NCBI GenBank assembly: GCA_051649345.1
Contig: JBOFGX010000178.1
Span: 1-11,514, forward strand
DNA from: Leadbetterella sp051649345
Lineage (GTDB): Bacteria > Bacteroidota > Bacteroidia > Cytophagales > Spirosomataceae
Direction of reading: 5' to 3'
DNA length: 11,514 bases
Shown here: positions 1 through 6,307 of the stretch, one piece after another
Layout: each line of letters opens with the position of its first letter
How positions within the stretch are numbered: position 1 is the stretch's first letter
Notes under the pieces: generated by a model
Told to the model about the DNA's origin: nothing
Seen by the model: the letters and a program-made list of their open reading frames with translations, nothing else
Database searches by the model: none
Program-made: the position numbers and the translations under genes

Positions 1-99
1 CCAGAAAATGATGAAGTCCTGTTTTCAAAATTTCCAGAATTATTGGATATAACCAGAAAAATGATTGAGGCTGATTTAAGTGAGACCCAAGAAAAACTC
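1..99 (+). repeat. 99-bp exact direct repeat, copy 1 (copy 2 at 955-1053)
   Basis: Both copies are identical over 99 of 99 positions with an offset of 954 bases. The next base differs (G at 100, T at 1054). The 954-bp unit between equivalent points contains the two small genes and most of crp/fnr. Confidence 0.95.
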
Positions 100-138
100 G
101 GGTTATATGTTCAATCATTGCGATTTATTTTCTTTTGA
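1..138 (+). pseudogene. Partial duplicate of the crp/fnr-family gene (residues 107-139 only)
   Basis: The first 99 bases are identical, base for base, to 955-1053 inside the intact Crp/Fnr gene downstream. Read in the same frame they encode residues 107-139 of that protein (the end of the sensor domain and the dimerisation helix). At base 100 identity stops abruptly. The frame continues for 12 unrelated codons to a TGA at 136-138, so the fragment has no DNA-binding domain. The repeat touches base 1, so it may extend to the left of the window. It is either a true partial (tandem) duplication or an assembly-graph overlap; 99 is a common assembler k-mer size. Confidence 0.75.
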
Positions 139-376
139 AAAGGGCATATTAATACTACCTTATCACAAAATTTGGAAGTATACGTATTATTCAAACTTCC
201 TATTTTTAAAAGACAATTCTCTACACGGCGTCGGCAAACTTAAGGGATTTAATCCAAATTCATTTGACGGAGACGTTTTTATTGAGTTTGGTGAAGGCAG
301 TTTCTCTTCCCCAAATGTAACTATTCGATTGAAAGGTTTAACTCAAATGGAAAAGGACTTTTTAAACATTTTATAA
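107..376 (+). CDS. Small hypothetical protein (89 aa), possibly the truncated 3' part of a longer gene
   Basis: I do not recognise this protein. It is rich in short beta-strand-like stretches (FSFEKGILILPY, WKYTYYSNFLFLKD, GDVFIEFGEG, NVTIRLKGL) and ends in a short helix (TQMEKDFLNIL). That pattern would suit a small PH-like or other all-beta domain, but this is only an impression. The frame is open back to a GTG at 80 that lies inside the duplicated crp piece, so the first nine codons of that longer version would be borrowed sequence. ATG 107, seven bases after the junction, is the better start. The gene begins right at a rearrangement or assembly boundary, so its real 5' end may be missing. 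It runs into the next small gene with a 5-nt gap, suggesting co-transcription. Confidence 0.55.
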   Translation: MFNHCDLFSFEKGILILPYHKIWKYTYYSNFLFLKDNSLHGVGKLKGFNPNSFDGDVFIEFGEGSFSSPNVTIRLKGLTQMEKDFLNIL

Positions 377-381
377 AATGT

Positions 382-573
382 ATGACCACTAAAATATTAT
401 TAATCATTTCGGGCATTATCCTAATTAGTTTAGGTATATTTCTGAGTTTAGCAATATTGGTTTATTCACTAAAAGAGCAAGATAATTCTGGATTTTGGGG
501 ATTGATTTTGACTTTTACAATGTTGATTGGAGGCATTTATCTAATTTTAAAATCGAAACCTAAAAAAGGCTAA
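382..573 (+). CDS. Small two-helix membrane protein (63 aa), function unknown
   Basis: The protein has two hydrophobic helices, about residues 4-28 (ILLIISGIILISLGIFLSL and following) and 38-56 (FWGLILTFTMLIGGIYLIL). A short polar loop (KEQDNSG) joins them and a lysine-rich tail (KSKPKKG) follows, so both ends probably face the cytoplasm. It begins 5 nt after the stop of the preceding small gene and probably shares its transcript. An ATG at 378 is out of frame, and 382 is the only usable start. No family is recognisable; such small membrane proteins are common and often unannotated in Bacteroidota. Confidence 0.55.
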   Translation: MTTKILLIISGIILISLGIFLSLAILVYSLKEQDNSGFWGLILTFTMLIGGIYLILKSKPKKG

Positions 574-636
574 TCATATTAGAAAATGTACCATCCTATA
601 TTCAGTCTTTTTATAGCTAAAACAGAACTATAAGTA

Positions 637-1212
637 ATGAATGCATTATTGATTGAATTCTTATCCAATTTCAAAGAACTGACAGAAAATCAGGTTCAGG
701 AGTTAGCTCAATTGATGAAAGTCATTGAAGTCAAAAAAAACAACAATATCGTAAAAGAAGGTCAGCTGTGTAATTCTTGTTACTTTGTTTTAAAGGGTTG
801 CTTGAGACAATTTATTATTCAAGACGGGATAGAAAAAACTATTGCTATTTACACAGAAAACCAAGCTATCAATTACTTTTCCCATCAGGGCATAGAATCT
901 AAATCAGGCAACTATCTAGTATCTATTGAAGACTCGGTTTTGCTTGTTGGGAATCCAGAAAATGATGAAGTCCTGTTTTCAAAATTTCCAGAATTATTGG
1001 ATATAACCAGAAAAATGATTGAGGCTGATTTAAGTGAGACCCAAGAAAAACTCTCAAAAATTATCACATCGAGCCCTGAACAACGATATTTAAGTTTACT
1101 AGATGAAAGACCCGAACTCTTACAAAGAGTACCACAACATATCCTTGCAAGTTTTTTAGGAATAACTCCCGAATCACTCAGTCGGATCAGAAAGCGTATT
1201 TCTCAAAAATAG
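637..1212 (+). CDS. Crp/Fnr-family transcriptional regulator (191 aa)
   Basis: This has the usual length and layout of the Bacteroidota Crp/Fnr-type regulators. Residues 1-110 form a cyclic-nucleotide-binding-like beta-roll (IVKEGQLCNSCYFVLKGCLR with the typical turn glycines). Residues 112-140 form the dimerisation helix, and residues 145-190 a winged helix-turn-helix (VPQHILASFLGITPESLSRI is the recognition part). The canonical cAMP-binding Arg/Ser pocket is not evident, and there is no Fnr cysteine cluster, so the ligand is unknown. The ATG at 637 follows an A-rich leader (AACTATAAGTA). Bases 955-1053 are the second copy of the 99-bp repeat. The gene is intact and convergent with the DUF4386 gene, with only 19 nt between the stops. 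Its targets cannot be read from the sequence. Confidence 0.88.
   Translation: MNALLIEFLSNFKELTENQVQELAQLMKVIEVKKNNNIVKEGQLCNSCYFVLKGCLRQFIIQDGIEKTIAIYTENQAINYFSHQGIESKSGNYLVSIEDSVLLVGNPENDEVLFSKFPELLDITRKMIEADLSETQEKLSKIITSSPEQRYLSLLDERPELLQRVPQHILASFLGITPESLSRIRKRISQK
955..1053 (+). repeat. 99-bp exact direct repeat, copy 2 (inside crp/fnr gene)
   Basis: Identical to bases 1-99. It covers codons 107-139 of the intact regulator exactly in phase. Confidence 0.95.
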
Positions 1213-1231
1213 ATTTACAAATCCTAACCCC

Positions 1232-2131
1232 TTACTTTTTTGATTTCCCTCCTTTTATTAACATCCAAAGTGCATAAAAAACTTCTCCAAAAATCATAGG
1301 AATAATAAAAATTGGCTCTATTAATGCGGCAAAACCGATTGGATTTGGCACCAGCAAAATCCCGAGGTATTGAATAACATAACCTATTCCAGCTAGAATC
1401 AACAAAGACTTTATCAAAATGTTGACCCATTTTTTACCCCCCTGATTTTGAAACAAAACACCCAATGTTATTAAGTGAATACCAAACGTGATCAAGCCTA
1501 TTCCCCATATCTTGTTAAACATGGTCACATTACCCCCAATATGATAGCCAATACCTACACCCAAAATAAGTGAGTACAATACCCTCAAGATACTTGAAGC
1601 TTTTGCCAAATTGGGCTTTGCTTTTTTATGGTATCGGTATATACCCAACGAAACCAAAATATCAAGAAAAAATATACCTATTAAACCTATACTGGCTGTT
1701 AGCGTTCCTAAAACAGGAATTGAGATACCTGATAAAACTGCCATTAGCAATAATGAGCCGCCTATAATCCTAGCAAACTTTCGATCTGACGTATGATTGT
1801 AATGGGTATCTATTTCATTGGTGGATAAAATACTATCTGTTTTGTAGCTATTATTTAAAGTCTTAAAATTCATACTATTAATTGTTTTTGTTTTAATGAC
1901 CTTTTTAAAAAAAGAAATAGACGTGTCAACTTTCATAGAGTGTACTTCTTCATTTGAGGTCTTTGAGTAAGGATTAATAGTATCCATACTAAACTTTTTT
2001 TCATTATTCCTTACTACTACTTTACTAGACTCCAATGAATAGTATGAAACTTTCCTTGTGTAACTACAAAATGATAAAATGAGACTTGCACTGATTATTG
2101 AGCCTATGGATATTTGAAATATACTATTCAC
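1232..2131 (-). CDS. DUF4386-family integral membrane protein with a long N-terminal extension (299 aa)
   Basis: Residues 118-293 match the DUF4386 pattern as I know it. It starts with an ARIIGGSLLL-type first helix, continues with five or six further hydrophobic helices and the GLITFGIHLITLGVLF and LAGIGYVIQYLGILLVP segments, and ends with FGEVFYALWMLIKGG. The family has no assigned biochemical function. Family members usually begin just before the ARI motif. Here about 115 residues precede it: one hydrophobic segment (residues 4-22) and a Lys/Ser/Thr/Asn-rich linker. The frame opens with GTG at 2131, the only start before an upstream stop; ATG 1873 (residue 87) would give a normal-length protein. 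A TACCTTTG box about 40 nt upstream of the GTG favours transcription of the long form. Either start is possible. Confidence 0.75.
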   Translation of the reverse strand: MNSIFQISIGSIISASLILSFCSYTRKVSYYSLESSKVVVRNNEKKFSMDTINPYSKTSNEEVHSMKVDTSISFFKKVIKTKTINSMNFKTLNNSYKTDSILSTNEIDTHYNHTSDRKFARIIGGSLLLMAVLSGISIPVLGTLTASIGLIGIFFLDILVSLGIYRYHKKAKPNLAKASSILRVLYSLILGVGIGYHIGGNVTMFNKIWGIGLITFGIHLITLGVLFQNQGGKKWVNILIKSLLILAGIGYVIQYLGILLVPNPIGFAALIEPIFIIPMIFGEVFYALWMLIKGGKSKK

Positions 2132-2168
2132 TAAAATGGTATTTGTTTCGATCTTTAATTCACATTGG

Positions 2169-2176
2169 CAAAGGTA
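2169..2176 (-). promoter_or_regulatory. Candidate Bacteroidota -7 promoter box (TACCTTTG) for the DUF4386 gene
   Basis: On the minus strand this reads TACCTTTG, matching the Bacteroidota TAnnTTTG -7 consensus. It would start the transcript about 30 nt before GTG 2131. No convincing -33 TTG was found at the expected distance, so the call is tentative. Confidence 0.35.
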
Positions 2177-2225
2177 GTTTTACCGAAAACCCTATCCATT
2201 GACTTAAGATAAGAAATACCCGCTA

Positions 2226-2247
2226 TGCTTAGTCTTCAGACTAAGCA
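2226..2247. repeat. 10-bp inverted repeat with 2-nt centre (REP-like hairpin or operator)
   Basis: TGCTTAGTCT and AGACTAAGCA are perfect reverse complements separated by TC. The structure lies in the divergent region between the DUF4386 and CE15 genes. No T-run follows on either side, so it does not look like a terminator. It could be an operator, a REP/RAYT-type dispersed palindrome, or a leader hairpin. Confidence 0.7.
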
Positions 2248-2252
2248 GAAGT

Positions 2253-2265
2253 GTTAATCATTAAC
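2253..2265. repeat. Short palindrome GTTAATCATTAAC, possible operator
   Basis: GTTAAT and ATTAAC are perfect reverse complements around a central C, six bases after the preceding 22-bp inverted repeat. The size and symmetry suit a dimeric regulator site. No regulator can be assigned. Confidence 0.35.
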
Positions 2266-2371
2266 GCTAGTTAAAAACACCTAAAACCTGTTCAAATTTT
2301 AAGCAAAATTTGCATTTGCAATCCGATTGTATCAATTTTAGTACTTTGAGTGAAATCATATTGAAAATAAC

Positions 2372-3643
2372 ATGAAAATAATCCTACCGATTTTTGCAAT
2401 AATTTTCATAGTTGAAGTTGCAAAAGGGCAGTTTAAACCAAATGATGATGAAAGCAAACCAAACTATGACGAAAGCAAAACCGGGCACTTTACCCTACCC
2501 AATCCTTTGACAACAAACTCTTTAGAAATTAAAATAAAACAAGATTGGATTAAGAACAAGCAGTTCTGGATTAATCAGTTTTCAGAAAACGTCTATGGTT
2601 TTACACCTCAAAAACGACTTACTGCATCGTATAAATTACTTGAATCCAAAGAAGTATTTGAAGGTAAAGCCATACGAAGCATTGTAGAAATTAGATTCAA
2701 GGAGATTCCGAAGCTCAAACCAATTTCAGTTTTAGTTTATTCACCCAATATCAAAAATAAAAAATTCCCGTTGATTATCGGACTTAACTTTATGGGAAAT
2801 CAAGGTTGCACAGATGAAACTGATATACCGATAAATGAAAATTGGGCAAGAAGTACAGATAATAGTACTGTCGTTGGCAATCGCTTTACTGAAAAATCCA
2901 AGGGTTTTCAAAAAGAACGATGGAACTTAAAAGAAGCTGTTTCAAAAGGATTTATGATAGCAACTGCATATTATGGAGACATCGAGGCCGATCATAAAGA
3001 TGGTTGGAAAACCGGCATCCGATCTTATCTTGGCGATTCAACAAAACCAAACAATTGGGGTGCAATCGGTGCTTGGGCTTGGGGCCTAAGCCGTATGCTC
3101 GATTTGATGCATTCGGAATTTCCAGTTCAACAAGAAAACGTTTTCTTAACGGGTCATTCGCGATTAGGTAAAGCTGCACTTTGGGCAGCTGTTCAAGACG
3201 AAAGATTCACGATGATAAATTCGAATTGTTCGGGAGAAGGGGGTGCTGCACTTTCGAGAAGAAATTTTGGTGAAACGATCGAAACGCTGAATACGTTTTT
3301 CCCTCATTGGTTTTGCCATAATTACCGCAACTTCAACGAAAACCCGAGCAAATCACCCGTTGATCATCATATTCTTTTGGCTTTGATAGCCCCTCGACCG
3401 CTATATGTAACGGCTGCAACCGAAGACCTATGGGCTGACCCTTTGGGTATGTTCTTAGCTCTAAAAGAATCTAGTACCGTTTATAATCTTTTTGATATAA
3501 AAGCTATGCAAAATGAGAAGTTCCCCAATGAAAATACGCCTATTGGGTCCAAAATTCGCTTTCATAATCGAAAGGGGAAACATGACATTACACCTTATGA
3601 TTGGGAACAATACTATAAATTCATAAAAGAGAACTTGAAATAA
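2372..3643 (+). CDS. Secreted glucuronoyl esterase, CE15 family (423 aa)
   Basis: CE15 enzymes hydrolyse the ester between 4-O-methyl-glucuronic acid of xylan and lignin alcohols. The protein has a signal peptide (residues 1-20, ending AKGQ) and a full alpha/beta-hydrolase domain of normal bacterial CE15 length. The nucleophile motif GHSRLGKAALWAA puts the catalytic Ser at 263. CSGEGGAALSRR (286-297) is the conserved CE15 loop. EDLWADP (351-357) carries an acidic residue of the triad (D352, or E289 in the loop). GKHD places the catalytic His at 404. Trp312 and Trp354 are likely sugar-contacting. Between signal peptide and domain lies a duplicated acidic linker (KPNDDESK/KPNYDESK). ATG 2372 follows an A-rich leader. 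A secreted hydrolase gene follows 54 nt downstream. All key residues are present, so it should be active. Confidence 0.9.
   Translation: MKIILPIFAIIFIVEVAKGQFKPNDDESKPNYDESKTGHFTLPNPLTTNSLEIKIKQDWIKNKQFWINQFSENVYGFTPQKRLTASYKLLESKEVFEGKAIRSIVEIRFKEIPKLKPISVLVYSPNIKNKKFPLIIGLNFMGNQGCTDETDIPINENWARSTDNSTVVGNRFTEKSKGFQKERWNLKEAVSKGFMIATAYYGDIEADHKDGWKTGIRSYLGDSTKPNNWGAIGAWAWGLSRMLDLMHSEFPVQQENVFLTGHSRLGKAALWAAVQDERFTMINSNCSGEGGAALSRRNFGETIETLNTFFPHWFCHNYRNFNENPSKSPVDHHILLALIAPRPLYVTAATEDLWADPLGMFLALKESSTVYNLFDIKAMQNEKFPNENTPIGSKIRFHNRKGKHDITPYDWEQYYKFIKENLK
2435..2476 (+). repeat. Two tandem 21-bp units in the CE15 N-terminal linker
   Basis: Units 2435-2455 and 2456-2476 agree at 18 of 21 positions and encode KPNDDES and KPNYDES with shared flanking lysines. 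The array sits just after the signal peptide, lengthening an acidic linker by whole codons. Confidence 0.8.
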
Positions 3644-3697
3644 AACAATATGCTCTCGCAAGCGTAATTTCATGTGGTTAACTACAACAAAAAAACT

Positions 3698-4896
3698 ATG
3701 AGATTTATTCTATTTTCAACTTTCCTATTTTTTGTAAGCTATTCTATAGAATGCTTTGCTCAGCCTGCCAAAACGCTGGATAAAAACTCGAAAAAATACA
3801 AAAAGAATCTAATTTCCCAGGATTTACAATTTCTATAATCAAAGAGGACACCGTACTTTTTTCGAATGCCTATGGTTTTGCCGATAAATCAAAAAAAACG
3901 CCTTACACATTAGAAACTATACAGCCTGTAGGCTCTGTCAGTAAAACGTGTATAGCATTCGCATTAATGAAATCCATCGAACTTGGATATTTTACTTTAG
4001 AAACAGATATTAATACGCTCTTACCTTTCAAGATTAGCAATCCCAACTTACCAAATGACATAATTACAGTGAAACATCTGGCCACTCATACGTCTTCACT
4101 CTTAGACAATAATGAAGTTTACTATAATACAGCCTATCAATTAGAAAATAAGCCAACTATCGAATTGAGTACTTTTCTAAAGAATTATTATACCCAAGAA
4201 GGAAAACATTATTCCTCTAAAAATTTTGGCAACGCCAAAGTGGGCACTAACTATGCTTACAGCAATATAGCCTCTGCTTTGATGGCGTATATTATCGAAT
4301 TAAAAGCAAAAATTCCCTTCTCAGAATTTACAGAAAAATACATTTTTCATCCTTTAAAAATGACACATACAGCTTGGTTTTACGACAAAAAATTTGACAA
4401 CAAGTACGCAACGCTTTATCAAGTGAATCAATCTGAAATTCCTCTTGAAGAGAATCTGATGAATGAAGATAAAAGTTTAAAAACATACTCTTGTGTGACA
4501 TACCCTGACGGAAGTTTAAAAACATCAGCCCACGACTTGATCCTCTACTTAAAAACCATGATGAAGGGCTACTTTGGCAATGAAAGTAATTTCCTTAATA
4601 AATCCTCCTACAAGATTCTATTCGAAAAGCAATTTACAAACGATGACATGCCTATGAATATGGACAAAAATGAACCCCACCGAGCTATCTTTTGGAGTTA
4701 CACAAAGAAAGGAGCCATCCGACATACTGGGAGCGATGCGGGAGTATTTGCATTTATCTCTTTTGATCCAGTCACCAAAATAGGTCGAATCATGACATTA
4801 AACGCCGCTTTGGATGGAGGCGAAAATCACAAAACTGTAGGTTACTTCATGAAAGTTATCGCTGCATTGGACAGCTTCGAAGAAGCTGTAAAGTAA
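3698..4896 (+). pseudogene. Secreted serine hydrolase, beta-lactamase class C/EstB fold (PF00144 type), broken by a -1 frameshift
   Basis: The gene starts at ATG 3698 with a signal peptide (MRFILFSTFLFFVSYSIECF, then AQ). That frame hits TAA at about 3836. The rest continues in another frame, open from 3784, to 4896. Adding one A to the A5 run at 3782-3786 gives an uninterrupted 399-aa protein; the A6 run at 3791-3796 is the alternative place. All active-site motifs are intact in the reconstruction: SVSK (Ser80, Lys83; codon at 3934), YSN (188-190) and HTG (343-345), plus a YPDGSLKTSAHDL signature. The first downstream ATG (3967) lies after the catalytic serine, so the fragment from 3967 to 4896 would be inactive. 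Family members are D-Ala-D-Ala peptidases, esterases or beta-lactamases; the substrate is unknown. The gene lies 54 nt after the CE15 gene on the same strand, possibly in one operon. Confidence 0.85.
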
Positions 4897-5111
4897 TCTT
4901 TCTAAAAAATACTCAATTAATATAAATCATTTTTATAATCGTGTCAAATAGAAATCAAGAGAAGAAAATCACCAAATTCCCAATATCTAGTCGTCCCTCA
5001 AATACTCATAAAGAACTGAATATCATTTCATTATTCTATTTTTTATCAAAAATTAATACTAGAAAACAAGTAAAATCTACAAAAAGTCGGTACTTTAATC
5101 TGGTCTGGTGG

Positions 5112-5128
5112 CCGCCCTATTCAGGCGG
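5112..5128. repeat. Hairpin 1 of the element core (CCGCC/GGCGG)
   Basis: CCGCC (5112-5116) pairs with GGCGG (5124-5128) across a 7-nt loop, in otherwise AT-rich DNA. Confidence 0.55.
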
Positions 5129-5134
5129 AACTTA

Positions 5135-5154
5135 CTTTTTGATTGGTCAAAAAG
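5135..5154. repeat. Hairpin 2 of the element core (CTTTTTGA/TCAAAAAG)
   Basis: A perfect 8-bp stem with a TTGG tetraloop, six bases after hairpin 1. The tandem arrangement suggests a folded RNA or a transposon-end structure. Confidence 0.65.
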
Positions 5155-5190
5155 CCGTACGGACGGACCCAAGCAAAAACCCCACAAGCG

Positions 5191-5209
5191 AAAAATTGTC
5201 CGAATTTTT
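5191..5209. repeat. Hairpin 3 of the element core (AAAAATT/AATTTTT)
   Basis: A perfect 7-bp stem with a GTCCG loop, ending in a T-run on the plus strand. It could act as a weak terminator. The GTCCG loop is complementary to CGGAC at 5160-5164, so an alternative pairing exists. Confidence 0.45.
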
Positions 5210-5392
5210 TCCCTTTGCTTATCCTTTTACATAAAAAATTCAGGCCAACACTCTTTCGCTTGACCTCAGCCGCACCCCCTTTGCTGAAAAATTTCTCTTC
5301 TTGTACTTTTTGAGGGTCGACTATCTAGTATTATCAAATTCCTGCTTGATTTTCTTTTAGTATAATTGTTGTAAAATTAAACATCCAAATCT

Positions 5393-6238
5393 ATGTTGAA
5401 TCAAATCAAACCAATGAGTAGGGCAACCTTCTTTTTATTCATTGCCCTTTTCACAATATTATCCTGTAATCGTCTAAGTAATACAGATTCGACAAAAAAT
5501 CAAATATTGAATTCCGACACAGTTTCGAACAATATGGATAATGAAATCATTTACGATACATTACAATTCCCTTCTAATTTTACCTACACTTCAAAAGTAC
5601 TGACTGTTGGTTCCTTCCATAGTGACGAAGTAGACAAAAATGACAATCAATTGGCATGGGTTGGTTTATTTAAAAATCAAAATGGGTATTATTTATCACA
5701 AACAAAAATTATAACACGGAATGTGCCCGATATAGATGAAGACGAAAATACAAAAATCAAAACGGGCTGGGAAGTTAGCACCACCAATTCCGACTCCTGC
5801 ATTATTCTTATTGAATCCATGCCTCAACTCATGAGTAGAAAAATTCAAAATATAGATTTACCTCAAAACCAGATGTACCCAGGAGATACCCTTGCGTTTA
5901 CTTATCTAGGAATCGACTACAAATTATTTGCAACAGGGGGTAAAAAAAAGACGGAAGACAACTCGGATTACTTCGATGTTTGGAATTACAAACTATACCT
6001 ATCGGCAGTAATAAAAGGTAAAGTATGTAAAAGCCTTCTAGTCGCTCAACCCACATTTGATGATGCGATGATAAGCCTAATTTTTGCTGGAGATATCGAT
6101 GGAGACGAAATCCTAGATTTAATCATTGATACAGCAAATCATTATAATGTCAACAACCCTACACTATATCTGTCACGACCTTCTATGGGCAATGAAATAG
6201 TAAAACCCGTAGCTGAGCACCTAAGTGTAGGATGTTGA
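5393..6238 (+). CDS. Lipoprotein with an FG-GAP/VCBS-like calcium-binding motif (281 aa)
   Basis: The N-terminus is an SPII signal: hydrophobic ATFFLFIALF followed by the lipobox ILSC (Cys25). The next residues are N and R, then a Ser/Asn/Thr-rich linker to about residue 50. Near the C-terminus, GDIDGDEILDLIID (233-246) resembles the Asp-rich calcium loop of FG-GAP/VCBS repeats (D234, D236, D238, D242), with Glu where Gly is usual. The last residue is Cys after SVG. The middle part is beta-rich and unassigned. ATG 5393 is the first start; ATG 5414 (residue 8) would give an equally good, more typical 18-residue lipoprotein signal. I recognise no enzyme motifs. A second lipoprotein gene follows 69 nt downstream on the same strand, so the two may be co-expressed surface or periplasmic proteins. 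Confidence 0.8.
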   Translation: MLNQIKPMSRATFFLFIALFTILSCNRLSNTDSTKNQILNSDTVSNNMDNEIIYDTLQFPSNFTYTSKVLTVGSFHSDEVDKNDNQLAWVGLFKNQNGYYLSQTKIITRNVPDIDEDENTKIKTGWEVSTTNSDSCIILIESMPQLMSRKIQNIDLPQNQMYPGDTLAFTYLGIDYKLFATGGKKKTEDNSDYFDVWNYKLYLSAVIKGKVCKSLLVAQPTFDDAMISLIFAGDIDGDEILDLIIDTANHYNVNNPTLYLSRPSMGNEIVKPVAEHLSVGC

Positions 6239-6307
6239 GAATAATTTAAACAATAAAAACTTCAATAAATGATCTACATAATTCACGATCTAATTTATCC
6301 CAACAAT

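Larger units (their letters stand above)
4988..5323. mobile_element. Candidate MITE-like element with 15-bp imperfect terminal inverted repeats and a structured GC-richer core
   Basis: The left end TAGTCGTCCCTCAAA (4988-5002) and right end TTTGAGGGTCGACTA (5309-5323) are reverse complements at 14 of 15 positions, bounding 336 bp. A CTAG flanks or overlaps both ends (4987-4990 and 5325-5328), a possible 4-bp target duplication. The core from about 5090 is richer in G and C than its surroundings and contains three hairpins in a row. The plus-strand frame 4941-5234 and an uninterrupted minus-strand frame (about 5322 to 5121, with no start codon) show no protein signature I trust. I have an unverified impression that similar core sequence recurs in Bacteroidota intergenic regions. 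It could be a dispersed non-autonomous element or a structured RNA. This accounts for most of the gene-free stretch 4897-5392. Confidence 0.45.

Noticed and set aside
80..106. GTG 80 start for the first small gene
   Set aside because: The first codons lie in the duplicated crp piece, out of its normal frame; ATG 107 is preferred.
1570..1796. Plus-strand frames opposite the DUF4386 gene
   Set aside because: They are antisense to a membrane protein with clear family features and carry no start context or motif.
2342..2348. TACTTTG as a -7 promoter box for the CE15 gene
   Set aside because: The spacing between TA and TTTG is one base short of the consensus. A TTTG 23 nt upstream gives weak support, not enough to list it.
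4921..4937. AT-only hairpin (TATAAA/TTTATA) after the serine hydrolase gene
   Set aside because: A six-pair AT stem is expected by chance in such AT-rich DNA and is too weak for a confident terminator.
4941..5234. A 97-codon plus-strand frame from a GTG in the gene-free region
   Set aside because: It starts outside the TIR-bounded element and runs through its left TIR and hairpins. Its composition is not protein-like and it has no family signature; the structure of the DNA explains it better.
5121..5322. Long minus-strand open frame through the element core
   Set aside because: It has no start codon and ends inside hairpin 1. It may be conserved as sequence but I cannot support it as a gene.
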